Assembly: GCF_030758345.1 (NCBI RefSeq)
Contig: NZ_JAVAMO010000011.1
Location: 93,475 to 157,474, forward strand
Length of the DNA stretch: 64,000 nt
Source of the DNA: Ruegeria discodermiae
GTDB taxonomy: Bacteria > Pseudomonadota > Alphaproteobacteria > Rhodobacterales > Rhodobacteraceae
Reading direction: 5' to 3'
Part shown: positions 45,607-54,070 of the stretch, piece by piece
Numbering within the stretch: the first letter of the stretch is position 1
How the letters are laid out: each line of letters opens with the position of its first letter
The notes under the pieces: generated by a model
Told to the model about the DNA's origin: nothing
Databases searched by the model: none
What the model saw: only the letters and a program-made list of their open reading frames with translations
Made by a program: the position numbers and the translations under genes

Positions 45607-45803
45607 CGGTTTCGAGGCAACCCGCCTGATCGCCTCGCAGACAATGGGCGTGTCAACTGCCCGCAGCAGAGTCAGCAGGGACTATCTGTTCAGCCAGCAC
45701 TGTAAACTAAACACTTGAGGGCAAGAAACTCGAAGACGGTCGGGATTCACCCCGCCTTCAACTCAGTAGTCTCGCGCCACTTGCCCATAGCGAGTGATCG
45801 CAT

Positions 45804-46256
45804 TTACCGAAAATAGGCTGATGTCATTTCGTGGCGGGGCAGGTGGAACAGGTTGGCTATTGGGTCGTTGATGGGTACGAAGCGCTGGAGGTGCCCTGCT
45901 GATTTGAAACGCTTCACCACCCTCTCTAATTGTCGCGTTGGCTGATCGGAATTCTCAGCCCTATTGTTCAATCCTTTGTGCGATCGATACTCAACGCTCG
46001 GCATGGTCTTCCGCTTTGCTGCGCTGTAGGAGCGTAATTTGTCAGTGATCATGGCGCGTGGAACAGTTACCTGCCGCTTGAGCAGCTTTAGCATCAATCT
46101 CCTGGCTGCTTGGGAATTACGCCGGCTCTGCACCAGCACATCCAGGACAAATCCGTCTTGGTCTACCGCACGCCAAAGCCAGTGTTTCTTACCTCGTATG
46201 ACTATCACGACTTCGTCATCGGCGGAGCGGCGACAAGCTGACGGAAAGCTGGATAT
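45804..46256 (-). pseudogene. Decayed IS6-family transposase (N-terminus lost)
   Basis: An open stretch of about 134 codons from a GTG at 46208 matches the C-terminal two-thirds of IS6/IS26-type DDE transposases: IRGKKHWLWRAVDQDGFVLD, LVQSRRNSQAARRLMLKLLK, ITDKLRSYSAAKR and NNRAENSDQPTRQLERVVKRF. The same frame reads back to about 46256 with degenerate RSADDEVVI (compare the family HLDEVVI) and then hits a stop. The N-terminal HTH region is missing and no terminal inverted repeats were found, so this is a remnant. The rest of 45607-46502 (197 bp before, ~245 bp after) shows nothing else I can name. Confidence 0.8.
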
Positions 46257-46502
46257 TTATCGATCTGCTGCATTTCTGGAACCAGCAAGGTCTCGATCTG
46301 CTTTCACGCATACCGTACATGCGCAGCTAAAAGGCTCGGGAGGAATTGGACAGGGGCATCGCTACCAAGGTTTGAGCGTGCCGCGTTTTTTCAGCGATCA
46401 TATCGCAGCTCGCCAGCCGGTTCAGCGTAAGGTTGTCAGGGCGCAGGTCGGTCGATAGGCTTCCCTCAATGGACGCGCGCGGGCCCAGAGGAGAATGACG
46501 AT

Positions 46503-48215
46503 TTGATCGAAATGATTGATCGGCTCTTTGAAGCCTTGCCATATCTGGCCCTATTCGTCGCGATTTCCCTTGGGTATCTTGCCGGAAAGCTGACCATAGG
46601 GCGCTTCGTTCTGGGCGGCATTGCGGGAACGCTCCTGATTGGTGTCGGGGTTGGCCAGTTTGGCGTCACCATAGACCCCGGCGTCAAAACGATCTTTTTT
46701 GCTCTGTTTATCTATGCGGTGGGGTATCAGGGCGGCCCGCAATTCGCCCATGCCCTGAATCTGCGCTCGCTCAACCAGCTCATCTCGGCATTTGTCATGT
46801 GCTTTGCTGGCCTGATCTGCGTGGTTGCGGCGGCCTGGTTGTTCCAGCTTGACCGGGGCACCGCTGCGGGGTTGGCGGCGGGCGGGCTCACACAATCGGC
46901 GATCATCGGCACGGCAAGCGGTGCGATTTCCAAGCTGGATGTTTCCGCCGATCTGATCCGCACGATGGAGACCAACGTCGCCGTAGGCTACGCGGTGACC
47001 TATATCTTCGGCTCGCTCGGCCCGATCCTGATCGCAACCTGGTTCATTCCCATGGTGATGAAATGGGATATTCGCGCCGAGGCGATCAAGCTGGAACAAA
47101 CCATGGCTGGCGGGCGCACGGTATTGGGGCCGGGGCAGTTCAACGCGGTGCGCGATGTGGTGACACGCTTCTATCTGGTGTCCGAAGGCAGCGCCGCGAT
47201 CGGGCAGCAGGTTCTGGCTGCGGATGAAGCGATTGCCGATGCGGCCATCGAATCGGTGATACGCGAGAGCGCCGCACTCGATCTGTCCGAAGCCACAATC
47301 ATTGCTGCGGGCGACGTGGTTGCTCTGTCCGGCCCGACCGCATTGGTGCAGAAATCCGCAGAGTATTTCGGTCCCGAAGTGATCGCGCCAGCGGGGTTCG
47401 AACTAGTTCAGGAAAGCCGCGAGATTATCCTGACCAACCGCGATCTTGTCGGGCTGGAGCTGCAGGAGGTGCATGACAAGGTGGGCGCCGACATCCGCCA
47501 TGGCGTCTTTCTCACCAGCGCCCGACGGCTCGGACAGGATTTGCCGATCGCGCCGAAACTGGCTCTGCGGCGGGGCGATGAGCTGCATTTCACCGGTGCG
47601 CCGAAAGACCTGGACCGGATGCAGAAGCTGCTCGGCTACAAGATCTCGGCGGCAGCGGTGACCGATTTCATTTTCTTTGGTCTCGGGTTGGCTGTCGGCT
47701 TCCTTTTGGGGATGATCGAGTTCAAGGTCGCGGGCATTCCGGTCAGCATCGGAACCGGCGGCGGTTGCCTGCTTTCGGGATTGCTGTTTGGCTGGCTGCA
47801 CAGCACGCATCAGCGGTTTGCCGCGCTGCCGGTGGGGGCCTCGAATTTCTTGCGGGATTTTGGATTGGCGGTGTTTGTCGGTGCCGTGGGCATTTCCGCA
47901 GGCCCGCAAGCACTTGAAACGCTGCGCAACTCCGGCCTGACGCTGTTCTTCCTGGGGGTTGCGGTGACCATCATTCCGCAGATCGTGGTTTTCTTTTTCT
48001 CTTACTACGTGCTGCGCATTCAGAACCCGATCGAAGCCCTTGGCTGTCTTGTTGGCGGGCGCAGCGCCAATCCAGGATTCGCCGCGCTTCTGGATAAGGC
48101 GGGGAATGCCACGCCCGTGGTGTCGTTTACCGTCACCTATGCGGTCGCGAATGTTTTTCTGACGCTTTGGGGGCCGATCATCATCGGCGTGATCAACACC
48201 AACCCATCGCCCTAA
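46503..48215 (+). CDS. aspT: Aspartate:alanine antiporter AspT
   Basis: Exchanges external aspartate for internal alanine. 570 aa: two membrane halves (about 10-185 and 385-565) around a cytoplasmic region (about 200-375) with two TrkA-C-like domains (FNAVRDVVTRFYLVSEGSAA..., DLVGLELQEVHDKVGADIRHGVFL). Family marks: FALFIYAVGYQGGPQF, GGLTQSAIIGTASGAI, and in the second half AVFVGAVGISAGPQ and GGRSANPGFAAL. Start is TTG 46503 after GAGGAG at nine-base spacing; ATG 46512 is the alternative. It is 16 bp upstream of the aspartate decarboxylase, the known partner. Confidence 0.92.
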   Translation: MIEMIDRLFEALPYLALFVAISLGYLAGKLTIGRFVLGGIAGTLLIGVGVGQFGVTIDPGVKTIFFALFIYAVGYQGGPQFAHALNLRSLNQLISAFVMCFAGLICVVAAAWLFQLDRGTAAGLAAGGLTQSAIIGTASGAISKLDVSADLIRTMETNVAVGYAVTYIFGSLGPILIATWFIPMVMKWDIRAEAIKLEQTMAGGRTVLGPGQFNAVRDVVTRFYLVSEGSAAIGQQVLAADEAIADAAIESVIRESAALDLSEATIIAAGDVVALSGPTALVQKSAEYFGPEVIAPAGFELVQESREIILTNRDLVGLELQEVHDKVGADIRHGVFLTSARRLGQDLPIAPKLALRRGDELHFTGAPKDLDRMQKLLGYKISAAAVTDFIFFGLGLAVGFLLGMIEFKVAGIPVSIGTGGGCLLSGLLFGWLHSTHQRFAALPVGASNFLRDFGLAVFVGAVGISAGPQALETLRNSGLTLFFLGVAVTIIPQIVVFFFSYYVLRIQNPIEALGCLVGGRSANPGFAALLDKAGNATPVVSFTVTYAVANVFLTLWGPIIIGVINTNPSP

Positions 48216-48231
48216 CCCGAGGAGATGTCCG

Positions 48232-49833
48232 ATGGACGATCTGGATATTGCCAAACTTGCCGATCTCAGCCCGTTCGAGTTGAAGGACAAGCTGATCGAA
48301 ATTGCCAGCTCGGATGCGGATCGGATGATGCTGAACGCCGGGCGCGGGAATCCGAACTTTCTTGCCACCTTGCCCCGGCGCGCCTTTCTGCGCCTGGGCG
48401 AGTTTGCGATGCAGGAGGCAGAGAGGTCTTATTCCTATCTCAACAGCGGATTTGGGGGGCTGCCTGACGCCGACGGTATCGTCCAGCGTTTTGATGCTTT
48501 TTCGAACCATAACGATTCTGACCCGGGCGTGACCTTCATCCAGTCGGCGATCTCTTATGTGCGCGACCAGCTTGGCTTGGACCGCAAGGCGTTCCTCAGC
48601 GAAGCGGTGGGTGCCTTTCTCGGCTGCAACTATCCGGTGCCGCCCAGAATGCTGAGCCATGCCGAAGAGATCGTAAAAGCCTATATCGCGCAGGAAATGT
48701 ACGGGCCCGTCCCGCAGCAAGGTGACTTCTCGCTTTTTGCCACCGAAGGTGGCACTGCGGCCATGACCTATATTTTCCAGACACTTAAGAATAATCTCCT
48801 GGTCGATGCCGGTGACAAAGTCGCGCTTGGCACGCCGATTTTTTCGCCCTATCTCGAAATTCCTCCGTTACCCGGATACGACCTTGAGATCGTCGATATC
48901 CGCATGGATGAAGAGGATGACTGGCAATTCCCCGAAGCCGAGATCAAGAAACTCGAAGATCCGGCGGTCAAGGTGTTTTGCGTGGTCAATCCCAGCAACC
49001 CACCATCCGCAAAGCTGTCACAGGCGTCGCTTGACCAGATCGCCGATCTGGTGAACGGCCCGCGAAAAGACCTGATCATCATCACCGATGATGTCTATGG
49101 CACCTTTGCAGACGACTTCGTGTCGCTCTTTGCCCGCTGCCCGCGCAACACGCTTTGCGTTTACTCCTTCTCGAAGTATTTCGGTGCGACGGGCTGGCGT
49201 CTTGGTGTGATCGGCCTGCACGAGGAAAATGCGATCGACACGGCGCTTGCCAAACTTTCCGAGGACGCCAAACGAACCCTCGACCGGCGCTATATGTCCC
49301 TGACGACCGAACCCCGCGCGCTGCGCTTCATCGACCGTCTTGTGGCAGACAGCCGTGCGGTGGCGCTGAACCACACGGCGGGTCTGTCGCTGCCTCAACA
49401 GCTTCAAATGACGTTGTTCGCGCTGAACGGGCTGATGGACATTGACGGCCGCTATAAAGAGGCCGCCAAACGTCTGGTGCGGCACCGTTTCGATACGCTC
49501 TACAAACACATGGGCACAGTGCTGGAACTGGACGATAACGACATCGCCTATTACACGCTGATCGACCTCAAGAAGCTGGCCGCACGCCTGCATGGCGGCG
49601 ATTTTGCCACGTGGTTCGAGGTGAACAACAAGGCCACGGATTTTCTGTTCCGACTGGCGGATGAGACCGGGGTGGTTCTGCTGCCCGGCAAAGGGTTCGA
49701 GGTGGTTGACCCCTCGGCCCGCGTCTCGCTCGCGAACCTGACGGAACATGACTACGCGAGCATCGGCAAATTCGCCCGCAAGGTGATCGACGAATACCAT
49801 GCGGACTACAGCAGTGAGACCGGATCGCACTAG
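48232..49833 (+). CDS. asdA: Aspartate 4-decarboxylase (L-aspartate to L-alanine + CO2)
   Basis: PLP fold-type I enzyme of 533 aa. The PLP lysine is Lys315 in YSFSKYFGATGWRLG; other marks are NAGRGNPNF near the N-terminus, ATEGGTAAMTYIF, VNPSNPPS and ITDDVYGTF. Size and sequence separate it from ordinary aspartate aminotransferases (~400 aa). With AspT it makes a decarboxylation cycle: aspartate in, proton consumed, alanine out. GAGG precedes the ATG. It converges on the sugar operon. Confidence 0.92.
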   Translation: MDDLDIAKLADLSPFELKDKLIEIASSDADRMMLNAGRGNPNFLATLPRRAFLRLGEFAMQEAERSYSYLNSGFGGLPDADGIVQRFDAFSNHNDSDPGVTFIQSAISYVRDQLGLDRKAFLSEAVGAFLGCNYPVPPRMLSHAEEIVKAYIAQEMYGPVPQQGDFSLFATEGGTAAMTYIFQTLKNNLLVDAGDKVALGTPIFSPYLEIPPLPGYDLEIVDIRMDEEDDWQFPEAEIKKLEDPAVKVFCVVNPSNPPSAKLSQASLDQIADLVNGPRKDLIIITDDVYGTFADDFVSLFARCPRNTLCVYSFSKYFGATGWRLGVIGLHEENAIDTALAKLSEDAKRTLDRRYMSLTTEPRALRFIDRLVADSRAVALNHTAGLSLPQQLQMTLFALNGLMDIDGRYKEAAKRLVRHRFDTLYKHMGTVLELDDNDIAYYTLIDLKKLAARLHGGDFATWFEVNNKATDFLFRLADETGVVLLPGKGFEVVDPSARVSLANLTEHDYASIGKFARKVIDEYHADYSSETGSH

Positions 49834-49923
49834 CGCCATCCTGTCAGGGTCCGGCCCGCGCAAAACCGCGCTTTGACAAGCGTCTGAGTCGAAGAAAAGT
49901 CCGGCGCAGCGCACGGGGGCGGC

Positions 49924-51039
49924 TCAGGTCATGAGCTTGCGCACCGACCCGATTTCGACCTCCTGGCCTGTCCGGCGCGACTGCACTGCGGCAAAGGTCA
50001 GGGCCAGCGACTGCAGGTTGGAGCGCGCTGAATTCATCGGGTCGCGGTCCTCTTCGATTGCGCAGAGGAGCTCGCCCATCGCGCCCGAGAACCCATCGTT
50101 GAACCACTGGCCCTCAAGCTCTGGTCGCGCGATACCTTCTGCCGTGGTCAGCGTCAGGCTCTGCGAGGAAAGATCCGGCCCGTCTGACATCAGACTGCCG
50201 CGCGTTCCGGCAATATAGGTCGTGTCGCGCGCGCCGTGGGGGGTGCTGCCATCAAAAACAAGGCTTGCCTGGCCGCCATCAAGCTGCACCAGGGCCTGAG
50301 CGAGCAGCGGAACTTTGTTGGGCTGACCTTGCGCGCGCACCGAGGTAGCGAAGATGCTATGGGCGCGGTCTCCGATCACTGACGTTAAGAAATCGAACCA
50401 ATGCACGCCAAAATCATAAAGAAGCAGGTCCTCGATTTCATCAAAGGGCGTGCCAGCGGTCCAACCGTGGTTCCAATGGATCGAAATATGTGTCGAAAGC
50501 ACGTCCCCGATCAGCCCCGCGCGAACGGCTTCGCGCATCCAGGACATATGCGGCGACCAGCGGCCATTCTGGTTGACTGCAAGCTTGACGCCATGGTCGT
50601 CGGCGAGCTTCACAAGGTCTTCGCCAATGTCGAGGTCTGTCACAAAAGGCTTCTGGCTCAGCACATGTTTGCCGGCTTTCAGGGCGGCCTCGATGATCGG
50701 CAGGCGGTGTTCGGGATGCAAGGTGATATCGATCACTTCAATGTCGCGATCCGTCAGAAGCGTTTGCCAATCGTCTTCTACCCTCGCTGCGGGGCAATAT
50801 TCAGCAGCCTTTTCTTCCGCCTTGCTGCGGGTGCGGTTCCAGAGCGCGGCAACCTTCCAACCGGCGCTGCGATAGGCGTCCAGATGGCTGGCCGAGATTC
50901 CACCGGTTCCGATCATGCCGATCCTGGGCCGATAGGCTTTGGGGCGCGGCGGACGGTAGGGCAAAGAGGGCGCTTCGATCTCGGGCACGCCCGCCGATTT
51001 CAGGGCATAGGTATCTGTATCCGCGGCATCTGAGGTCAT
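49924..51039 (-). CDS. Gfo/Idh/MocA family oxidoreductase (first of three; operon end)
   Basis: 371 aa NAD(P)-dependent dehydrogenase. Rossmann motif IGMIGTGGISASHLDAYRSA (about 40-60), then VIDITLHPEHRLPIIEAALK. The usual EKP signature is SQKPFVTD, with Gln instead of Glu. The catalytic region NHGWTAGTPFDEIEDLLLYD continues FGVHWFDF, keeping the D-x-G-x-H-x-x-D pattern. An N-terminal extension of about 38 residues is unusual. Coupled by ATGA to the gene upstream. Substrate unknown; a sugar or cyclitol is inferred from the importer in the same operon. Confidence 0.85.
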   Translation of the reverse strand: MTSDAADTDTYALKSAGVPEIEAPSLPYRPPRPKAYRPRIGMIGTGGISASHLDAYRSAGWKVAALWNRTRSKAEEKAAEYCPAARVEDDWQTLLTDRDIEVIDITLHPEHRLPIIEAALKAGKHVLSQKPFVTDLDIGEDLVKLADDHGVKLAVNQNGRWSPHMSWMREAVRAGLIGDVLSTHISIHWNHGWTAGTPFDEIEDLLLYDFGVHWFDFLTSVIGDRAHSIFATSVRAQGQPNKVPLLAQALVQLDGGQASLVFDGSTPHGARDTTYIAGTRGSLMSDGPDLSSQSLTLTTAEGIARPELEGQWFNDGFSGAMGELLCAIEEDRDPMNSARSNLQSLALTFAAVQSRRTGQEVEIGSVRKLMT

Positions 51040-52112
51040 TGGAGCAGCTCTAATGTACGTTTTTTGGCAGCCGATTGTACGGCGGTATCGACGATCCTCT
51101 GGGCTGTCAGGCAGAGGGCGGGATCAAGCGGGCCGCTCACCTTCCTATCCTGCGCGAGGCAGCCCAGAACATATTCGATGGCGTTGCGTTCACCCTCTGG
51201 CAATGGATCGGCGGGGATATCATGCCGCGCAGGCCGGGTGCGGGTCTGCACGGTCACATGGTCCGCATAGTCAGGCGACGAGATCGTGCCATCGGTGCCG
51301 ACAAAGACAAACCCACAGGTGGGTAGAGGTTGCGTCGTCCAGGGATCGGTGAAGGTGCCCCATCGGGTCTCCATCTTCGACAGGCCCTTGGCATAGCGGC
51401 AAACGGCGATGGCGTGCTGGTCGACCTCGATGCCGGGGGTTTCGTCAACGGTGCAGGTCACCTCAAGCGGGGCCTCTCCATTCATGTACCAGGTGCCAAG
51501 CGTCGCGCCGTAGCCAAGGTAGTCAAGAAGTGAGCCCCCTCCCGACGCCTTCTTGTACCACCAGGAGGAGGGTTTCTGACGTTCGACCTCAGCAGGGCTG
51601 ACCTCGACCTTGTCGGCAAGATGATAGAGCGGGCCGCGATTGCCGTCATAGAAATGAACTTCGCGCAGCTCTCCGATCAGGCCTTCATCGATCAGGCGCT
51701 TTGCGGTCACATGGCTTTCGACCCAGCGCAGCGGCCAGTTGATGATCATCTGTCTGCCCGTCCCGTCCATCGCCGCGATCATGCGCCGGGCGTCCTCAGT
51801 CGACGCAGCGAAGGGTTTTTCGACAAAGATATGAAGATCATGCGGCGCCAGCTTTTCGGCGTAATCGGCATGGTCTGCCGTGGCCGCACAGAGTATCGCC
51901 ATGTCATAGGGGCCAGCCGTCATACAGGTGTAAAAATCGGTGAATACAGCCGCCTCGGGAATGCCAAACGTTTCGATCGCGGATTGCATTCTGGCGCGGT
52001 CGGGATCGAAGAGTCCCGCAATTTCAGCATCTGGATGTTCATGCACCATGCGCAACAGATCTCCCATATGCATATGGTCAAAGCTGATGCCGACGATACG
52101 GATTTTGGACAT
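51036..52112 (-). CDS. Gfo/Idh/MocA family oxidoreductase (second of three)
   Basis: 358 aa. N-terminus RIVGISFDHMHMGDLLRM lacks the classic GxGxxG, reading GISFDH instead. The signature lysine is present (FVEKPFAAST), and the C-terminal domain has KASGGGSLLDYLGYGATLGT, where Tyr replaces the usual catalytic-site His. Both changes are known in subgroups but may mean a different reaction or weak NAD binding. It is 12 bp downstream of the permease gene and overlaps the next dehydrogenase by four bases. Confidence 0.82.
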   Translation of the reverse strand: MSKIRIVGISFDHMHMGDLLRMVHEHPDAEIAGLFDPDRARMQSAIETFGIPEAAVFTDFYTCMTAGPYDMAILCAATADHADYAEKLAPHDLHIFVEKPFAASTEDARRMIAAMDGTGRQMIINWPLRWVESHVTAKRLIDEGLIGELREVHFYDGNRGPLYHLADKVEVSPAEVERQKPSSWWYKKASGGGSLLDYLGYGATLGTWYMNGEAPLEVTCTVDETPGIEVDQHAIAVCRYAKGLSKMETRWGTFTDPWTTQPLPTCGFVFVGTDGTISSPDYADHVTVQTRTRPARHDIPADPLPEGERNAIEYVLGCLAQDRKVSGPLDPALCLTAQRIVDTAVQSAAKKRTLELLQ

Positions 52113-52124
52113 GGGAGCCTCCTG

Positions 52125-53132
52125 TCAACGTGTGCCGGTGATCCTTACATAGAGCGCGGTAACTGCGAGAATGATAAGTCCAAAAAGCGCCGTGCGCGCG
52201 CCCTCGGGCATCTGCAAGAGCGTGAGCATTGTATCGAGGACGCGCAGGATCAGCGCGCCGACGATTGCACCCGCATAGCTTCCGCGCCCGCCAAAGATCG
52301 ATGTGCCGCCAATCACCGCAGCAGCAACCGATGGCAAAAGCAGCGGATTGGCCAGGCTCAGCGAAGTCTGCCGGATCATCCCGAGATAGAGCAGACCGGC
52401 AAGCGCCGCGATGAGGCTGGAGAGCACATAGAGAGCCAGATAGACCTGCCAGGCCCGTACGCCCGAAAGCTTCGCCGCATGCTCGTTCGAACCAAGGGCA
52501 AAGAGCAGGCGGCCAAAACCCGTATACCGCATGAGCCATAGAATGAAGAGCGCGAAGGGGACAAAGACAATCAGCCCGTTTGGCATGCCCGCCGTGCGAC
52601 CGGTGCCGAGCCATGCCAGGAATTCGGGGATATGGGTGCCCGCATTGATGACGAGGCGCTGATAGACTTGCAGGCAGCCGGTGGCGATCAGCCCGGTTCC
52701 CAGCGTCATGATCAAAGGATGCACCCGCACCAGACCCACACCGATGCCATTCACCACGCCAACTGCCAGCGCAGCGGCAAGGGCGACAAACACCGCTGGC
52801 GCGACGCCCCAGACGGCGCTCAGGGTGGCACAGACGAACGCGGACACCGTCGCAACCACTCCGACAGAAAGGTCGATCCCGGCAGTCAGCATCGTCAGCA
52901 CCTGACAGGCCGCGAGCATCGCCAGCGGGATCGCAAACTTGATGAGGTTGCCGACCCAGAAAGATGAGATCAGCCCGTCCCGGCCAGCGCGGATCGGCAT
53001 GACTATTCCCGGGCGCAGGACCTCAAGCAACGCGATCATCAGGAAAAGAAAGACCAGCAGCGGGATGATCGGGTTGTCGCGCAGATAACGGCCAAACCGG
53101 GTGAGGGGGGTATCTGTGTTCTGGGCACTCAT
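52125..53132 (-). CDS. Sugar ABC transporter permease (RbsC/BPD_transp_2 type), subunit 2
   Basis: 335 aa with about ten membrane helices. Family marks: LTAGIDLSVGVVATVSAFVCA, GLVRVHPLIMTLGTGLIATG, ALGSNEHAAKLSGVRAWQVY and GGTSIFGGRGSYAGAIVGAL. Together with the neighbouring permease it forms the membrane channel of a ribose/xylose-class importer. Overlaps the upstream permease by four bases. Confidence 0.9.
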   Translation of the reverse strand: MSAQNTDTPLTRFGRYLRDNPIIPLLVFLFLMIALLEVLRPGIVMPIRAGRDGLISSFWVGNLIKFAIPLAMLAACQVLTMLTAGIDLSVGVVATVSAFVCATLSAVWGVAPAVFVALAAALAVGVVNGIGVGLVRVHPLIMTLGTGLIATGCLQVYQRLVINAGTHIPEFLAWLGTGRTAGMPNGLIVFVPFALFILWLMRYTGFGRLLFALGSNEHAAKLSGVRAWQVYLALYVLSSLIAALAGLLYLGMIRQTSLSLANPLLLPSVAAAVIGGTSIFGGRGSYAGAIVGALILRVLDTMLTLLQMPEGARTALFGLIILAVTALYVRITGTR

Positions 53133-54070
53133 CGTCGTGCCCCTCTCAGGGATGCGGCGGTTCCCAGCATCACGACCGCGACCATGATGGTTCCTTCTAT
53201 GATCGTGGTGACGTTTGGATCAACAGCCAAAAGCGTCAGGATCGTGCGGATGATACGCAAGATGAATACGGCGATGATCGGTCCCAGCAAGCCACCCTTG
53301 CCGCCGCCCAGAACAACCCCGCCCAGCACCACAGCCGCGACCGAGGCCATCAGGTAGGGTCCCGGAACAGGCTCTCCGATTCCGGTCAGGGCGGCGAGGC
53401 TCAGGCCGCCCATCGCGCAAAACAGACCGCAAACTGCATAAGCCGCAATCTTGGTCCGCCCGACAGCGACGCCGGATCGGAATGCGGCGCGCTCATCCGA
53501 TCCGGTGGCATAAATGGACAGCCCAAGTTTGGTACGGCGGATGGGAAGCCAGATGATGGCAATGCCCAGTGCGATGACCAGCAATGCCTTGGGGAGGCCG
53601 TCAAAAACAAAACTTCCGCGGATGGCGTGTTCAAGCCAATCGGCCGTTGCACCGCCCGGGCTCTCCAGGATCAAAAGGGCCGCGCCCTCCCAGACAAAGA
53701 GCATTGCGAGCGTCACGACGATATCGGGCACGCGGGTCAGGACGATCAAAGCGCCGTTGATCAGGCCCATGGCAAGCCCCAGACTCAGCACGATCATCAG
53801 CGCCGGGATGCCCGCCATACGTTCCATGAGTACAGCCGCTGTCACGGCGCAGACGGCCATCATCGAGGCGACCGACAGATCAATGCCGCCGACGATCACA
53901 ACCACGGCCATGCCAGCGGTGGCAAAGGCGAAAGGCAGGGCGGCGCGGGCGATGCTTTCCAGCCCGGAAGCGCCGAAAGATGGTTGGATGAGCTTTGTGA
54001 CGATCAGAAGGACAACCAGCAGGGCCGCAAGGCCCGAGACCCAGGCATGTTTGCGAAGAAACCGGCTCAC
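53129..54070 (-). CDS. Sugar ABC transporter permease (RbsC/BPD_transp_2 type), subunit 1
   Basis: 313 aa, about nine to ten membrane helices, with VIVGGIDLSVASMMAVCAV, VLTRVPDIVVTLAMLFVWEG, ATGSDERAAFRSGVAVGRTK and LGGVVLGGGKGGLLGPIIAV. The two permeases are paralogous but distinct, as in heteromeric sugar importers. Overlaps the ATPase gene upstream and the second permease downstream by four bases each. Confidence 0.9.
   Translation of the reverse strand: MSRFLRKHAWVSGLAALLVVLLIVTKLIQPSFGASGLESIARAALPFAFATAGMAVVVIVGGIDLSVASMMAVCAVTAAVLMERMAGIPALMIVLSLGLAMGLINGALIVLTRVPDIVVTLAMLFVWEGAALLILESPGGATADWLEHAIRGSFVFDGLPKALLVIALGIAIIWLPIRRTKLGLSIYATGSDERAAFRSGVAVGRTKIAAYAVCGLFCAMGGLSLAALTGIGEPVPGPYLMASVAAVVLGGVVLGGGKGGLLGPIIAVFILRIIRTILTLLAVDPNVTTIIEGTIMVAVVMLGTAASLRGARR

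Noticed and set aside
45804..46502. Complete, active IS6 insertion sequence
   Set aside because: The N-terminal part of the transposase and both terminal inverted repeats are missing; only a remnant is supported.
46503..48215. Potassium channel or transporter because of TrkA-C-like domains
   Set aside because: The membrane halves match AspT motifs and the neighbouring gene is aspartate 4-decarboxylase, so an aspartate:alanine antiporter fits much better.
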